A stretch of DNA of 64,000 nucleotides from Bacteroidales bacterium UBA5349 (GTDB lineage Bacteria > Bacteroidota > Bacteroidia > Bacteroidales > Tenuifilaceae). Of the stretch, positions 63,174 through 64,000 are shown piece after piece (position 1 is the first letter of the stretch; the number at the start of each line of letters is the position of its first letter). The DNA is taken from assembly GCA_002410065.1 (NCBI GenBank), contig DHQB01000009.1, positions 1 to 64,000 of the forward strand, given 5' to 3'. Position numbers and translations under genes: made by a program. The notes beneath the pieces were generated by a model. It saw only the letters and a program-made list of their open reading frames with translations. It did not search any database and had not been told where the DNA came from.

Positions 63174-64000
63174 CTATACCTTTGCTAATGCTTGATCCAA
63201 ATCGGCAATTATGTTCTCAACATCTTCAATACCAACAGAGAATCTTACAAGGCCTTGAGTGATGTTCGCTTTTTCTTTTGCTTCGGCGCTTAGCTTCGAG
63301 TGGGTCATTGATGCTGGGTGTTGTATAAGGGTTTCAACACCACCCAATGATACGGCAAGCATGGCCAGTTTAACATTATCCATTAGGGTTTTGCCTGCGC
63401 TAAAACCACCCTTTAGCTCAAAGCTAATCATGGCACCTGGGCCAAACATTTGCTTTTTTGCAAGTTCGTACTGTGGATGCGACTTTAATCCTGGATATTT
63501 TACCCATTCAACCTTGGGGTGGTTTTCGAGGTAATCGGCAACCTTTATGGCATTTTGTTGCGCTCTATCAACCCTAATGGCAAGGGTTTTTACGCCACGG
63601 AGTACAAGGTATGCCTGATGTGGATCCATATTGCATCCCATGTTTACCATGGCAGAGCGTAAAATTTTATAAAGTTCTTCAGTTCGGGTAATGATAATAC
63701 CTGCAACAATATCGGCATGTCCGTTAATAAATTTAGTCATGCTATGGAATACAACATCAATTCCAAGTTCCAATGGGCGCTGTAGGTATGGGCTGCAAAA
63801 AGTATTATCAACAACAGTAATAATGTTGTGCTCACGGGCAAGGGCTACACAGGCTTTAAGGTCTGTAATCTCCATAGTAGGGTTGGTGGGAGTTTCAATA
63901 TACAGTACCTTGGTATTGGGTTTAATTGCCTTTTTAATATTATCGATATTTGATGTAATAATGTAGGATGATTCAACCCCAAATTTTGAGAAATATGACT
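63174..64000 (-). CDS. Cystathionine gamma-synthase/methionine gamma-lyase family PLP enzyme, partial
   Basis: C-terminal 275 residues of a Cys/Met-metabolism PLP enzyme; the N-terminal part lies beyond the right edge. The frame stays open to the window end and reads family sequence there (VLYIETPTNPTMEITDL). The PLP-binding Lys is in HSMTKFINGHADIVAG, and the C-terminal block includes SLGGVETLIQHPASMTHS and GLVRFSVGIED. Synthase and lyase members cannot be separated with confidence from this part. Terminator: the repeat at 63103-63172. Confidence 0.93.
   Translation of the reverse strand, partial: SYFSKFGVESSYIITSNIDNIKKAIKPNTKVLYIETPTNPTMEITDLKACVALAREHNIITVVDNTFCSPYLQRPLELGIDVVFHSMTKFINGHADIVAGIIITRTEELYKILRSAMVNMGCNMDPHQAYLVLRGVKTLAIRVDRAQQNAIKVADYLENHPKVEWVKYPGLKSHPQYELAKKQMFGPGAMISFELKGGFSAGKTLMDNVKLAMLAVSLGGVETLIQHPASMTHSKLSAEAKEKANITQGLVRFSVGIEDVENIIADLDQALAKV

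Overview
The window looks like a chromosomal segment of a Bacteroidota bacterium, most likely of the Bacteroidales/Marinilabiliales group. The signs are an AT-rich sequence, a carboxypeptidase-domain TonB-dependent receptor, type IX secretion (T9SS) sorting domains, Bacteroidota-type YidC and DUF349 proteins, abundant TPR proteins, and many TAnnTTTG promoter elements, the Bacteroidota -7 consensus. Genus and species cannot be named from sequence alone. I see no rRNA, tRNA, CRISPR array, transposase, integrase or phage gene.

Layout. 1-292: 3' end of a nitroreductase gene with a probable frameshift. 0.3-6.5 kb (minus): a TPR sensor kinase, a LytTR-type response regulator with its LytS-like kinase, and a TonB-dependent receptor. 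6.8-13.2 kb (plus): small heat-shock protein, then DUF349 protein, CTP synthase and YidC. 13.3-23.9 kb (minus): a SiaB/SiaC kinase-phosphoprotein pair, an RNA methyltransferase with a DEAD-box helicase, an S41 protease, GuaA, RNase Z, a STAS protein and ribosomal protein S1. 24.2-30.6 kb (plus): nucleotide-sugar operon (UDP-glucose dehydrogenase, UDP-glucuronate decarboxylase, RfbA, RfbC, RfbD, phosphosugar mutase) with no rfbB. 30.9-35.6 kb: YjbQ, a four-gene minus operon (transporter, metallo-hydrolase, PLP enzyme, TatD-like) and an RsmI-like methylase. 35.7-40.1 kb (minus): a DHH phosphoesterase followed by four consecutive FKBP-type lipoproteins. 40.2-43.5 kb: Ndk, DciA-like protein and RecF, a TPR membrane protein, and RibH. 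43.5-48.0 kb (minus): an unusual TerB-like/FHA-like/ABCG-type protein with two exported partner proteins. 48.4-52.4 kb: MATE exporter, periplasmic TPR protein, MtgA.

52.5-63.2 kb is the accessory part. Two almost identical 70-bp sequences (52499-52568 and 63103-63172) bracket about 10.5 kb that holds a TraB/ChaN-like exported protein, a 1143-residue T9SS surface protein, a TPR-AraC membrane regulator, a lipoprotein with a zinc phospholipase C-type metal site and a 651-residue T9SS propeller-like protein. The right-hand copy is the terminator directly behind a cystathionine gamma-synthase-type gene that runs off the window. This suggests that gene once lay next to mtgA and that the 10.5 kb block was inserted or duplicated in.

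Most of the window is housekeeping: translation, nucleotide synthesis, membrane insertion and envelope precursors. The likeliest places for undescribed biology are the repeat-flanked secretion block, the TerB/FHA/ABC trio, the FKBP lipoprotein array and the SiaB/SiaC pair.
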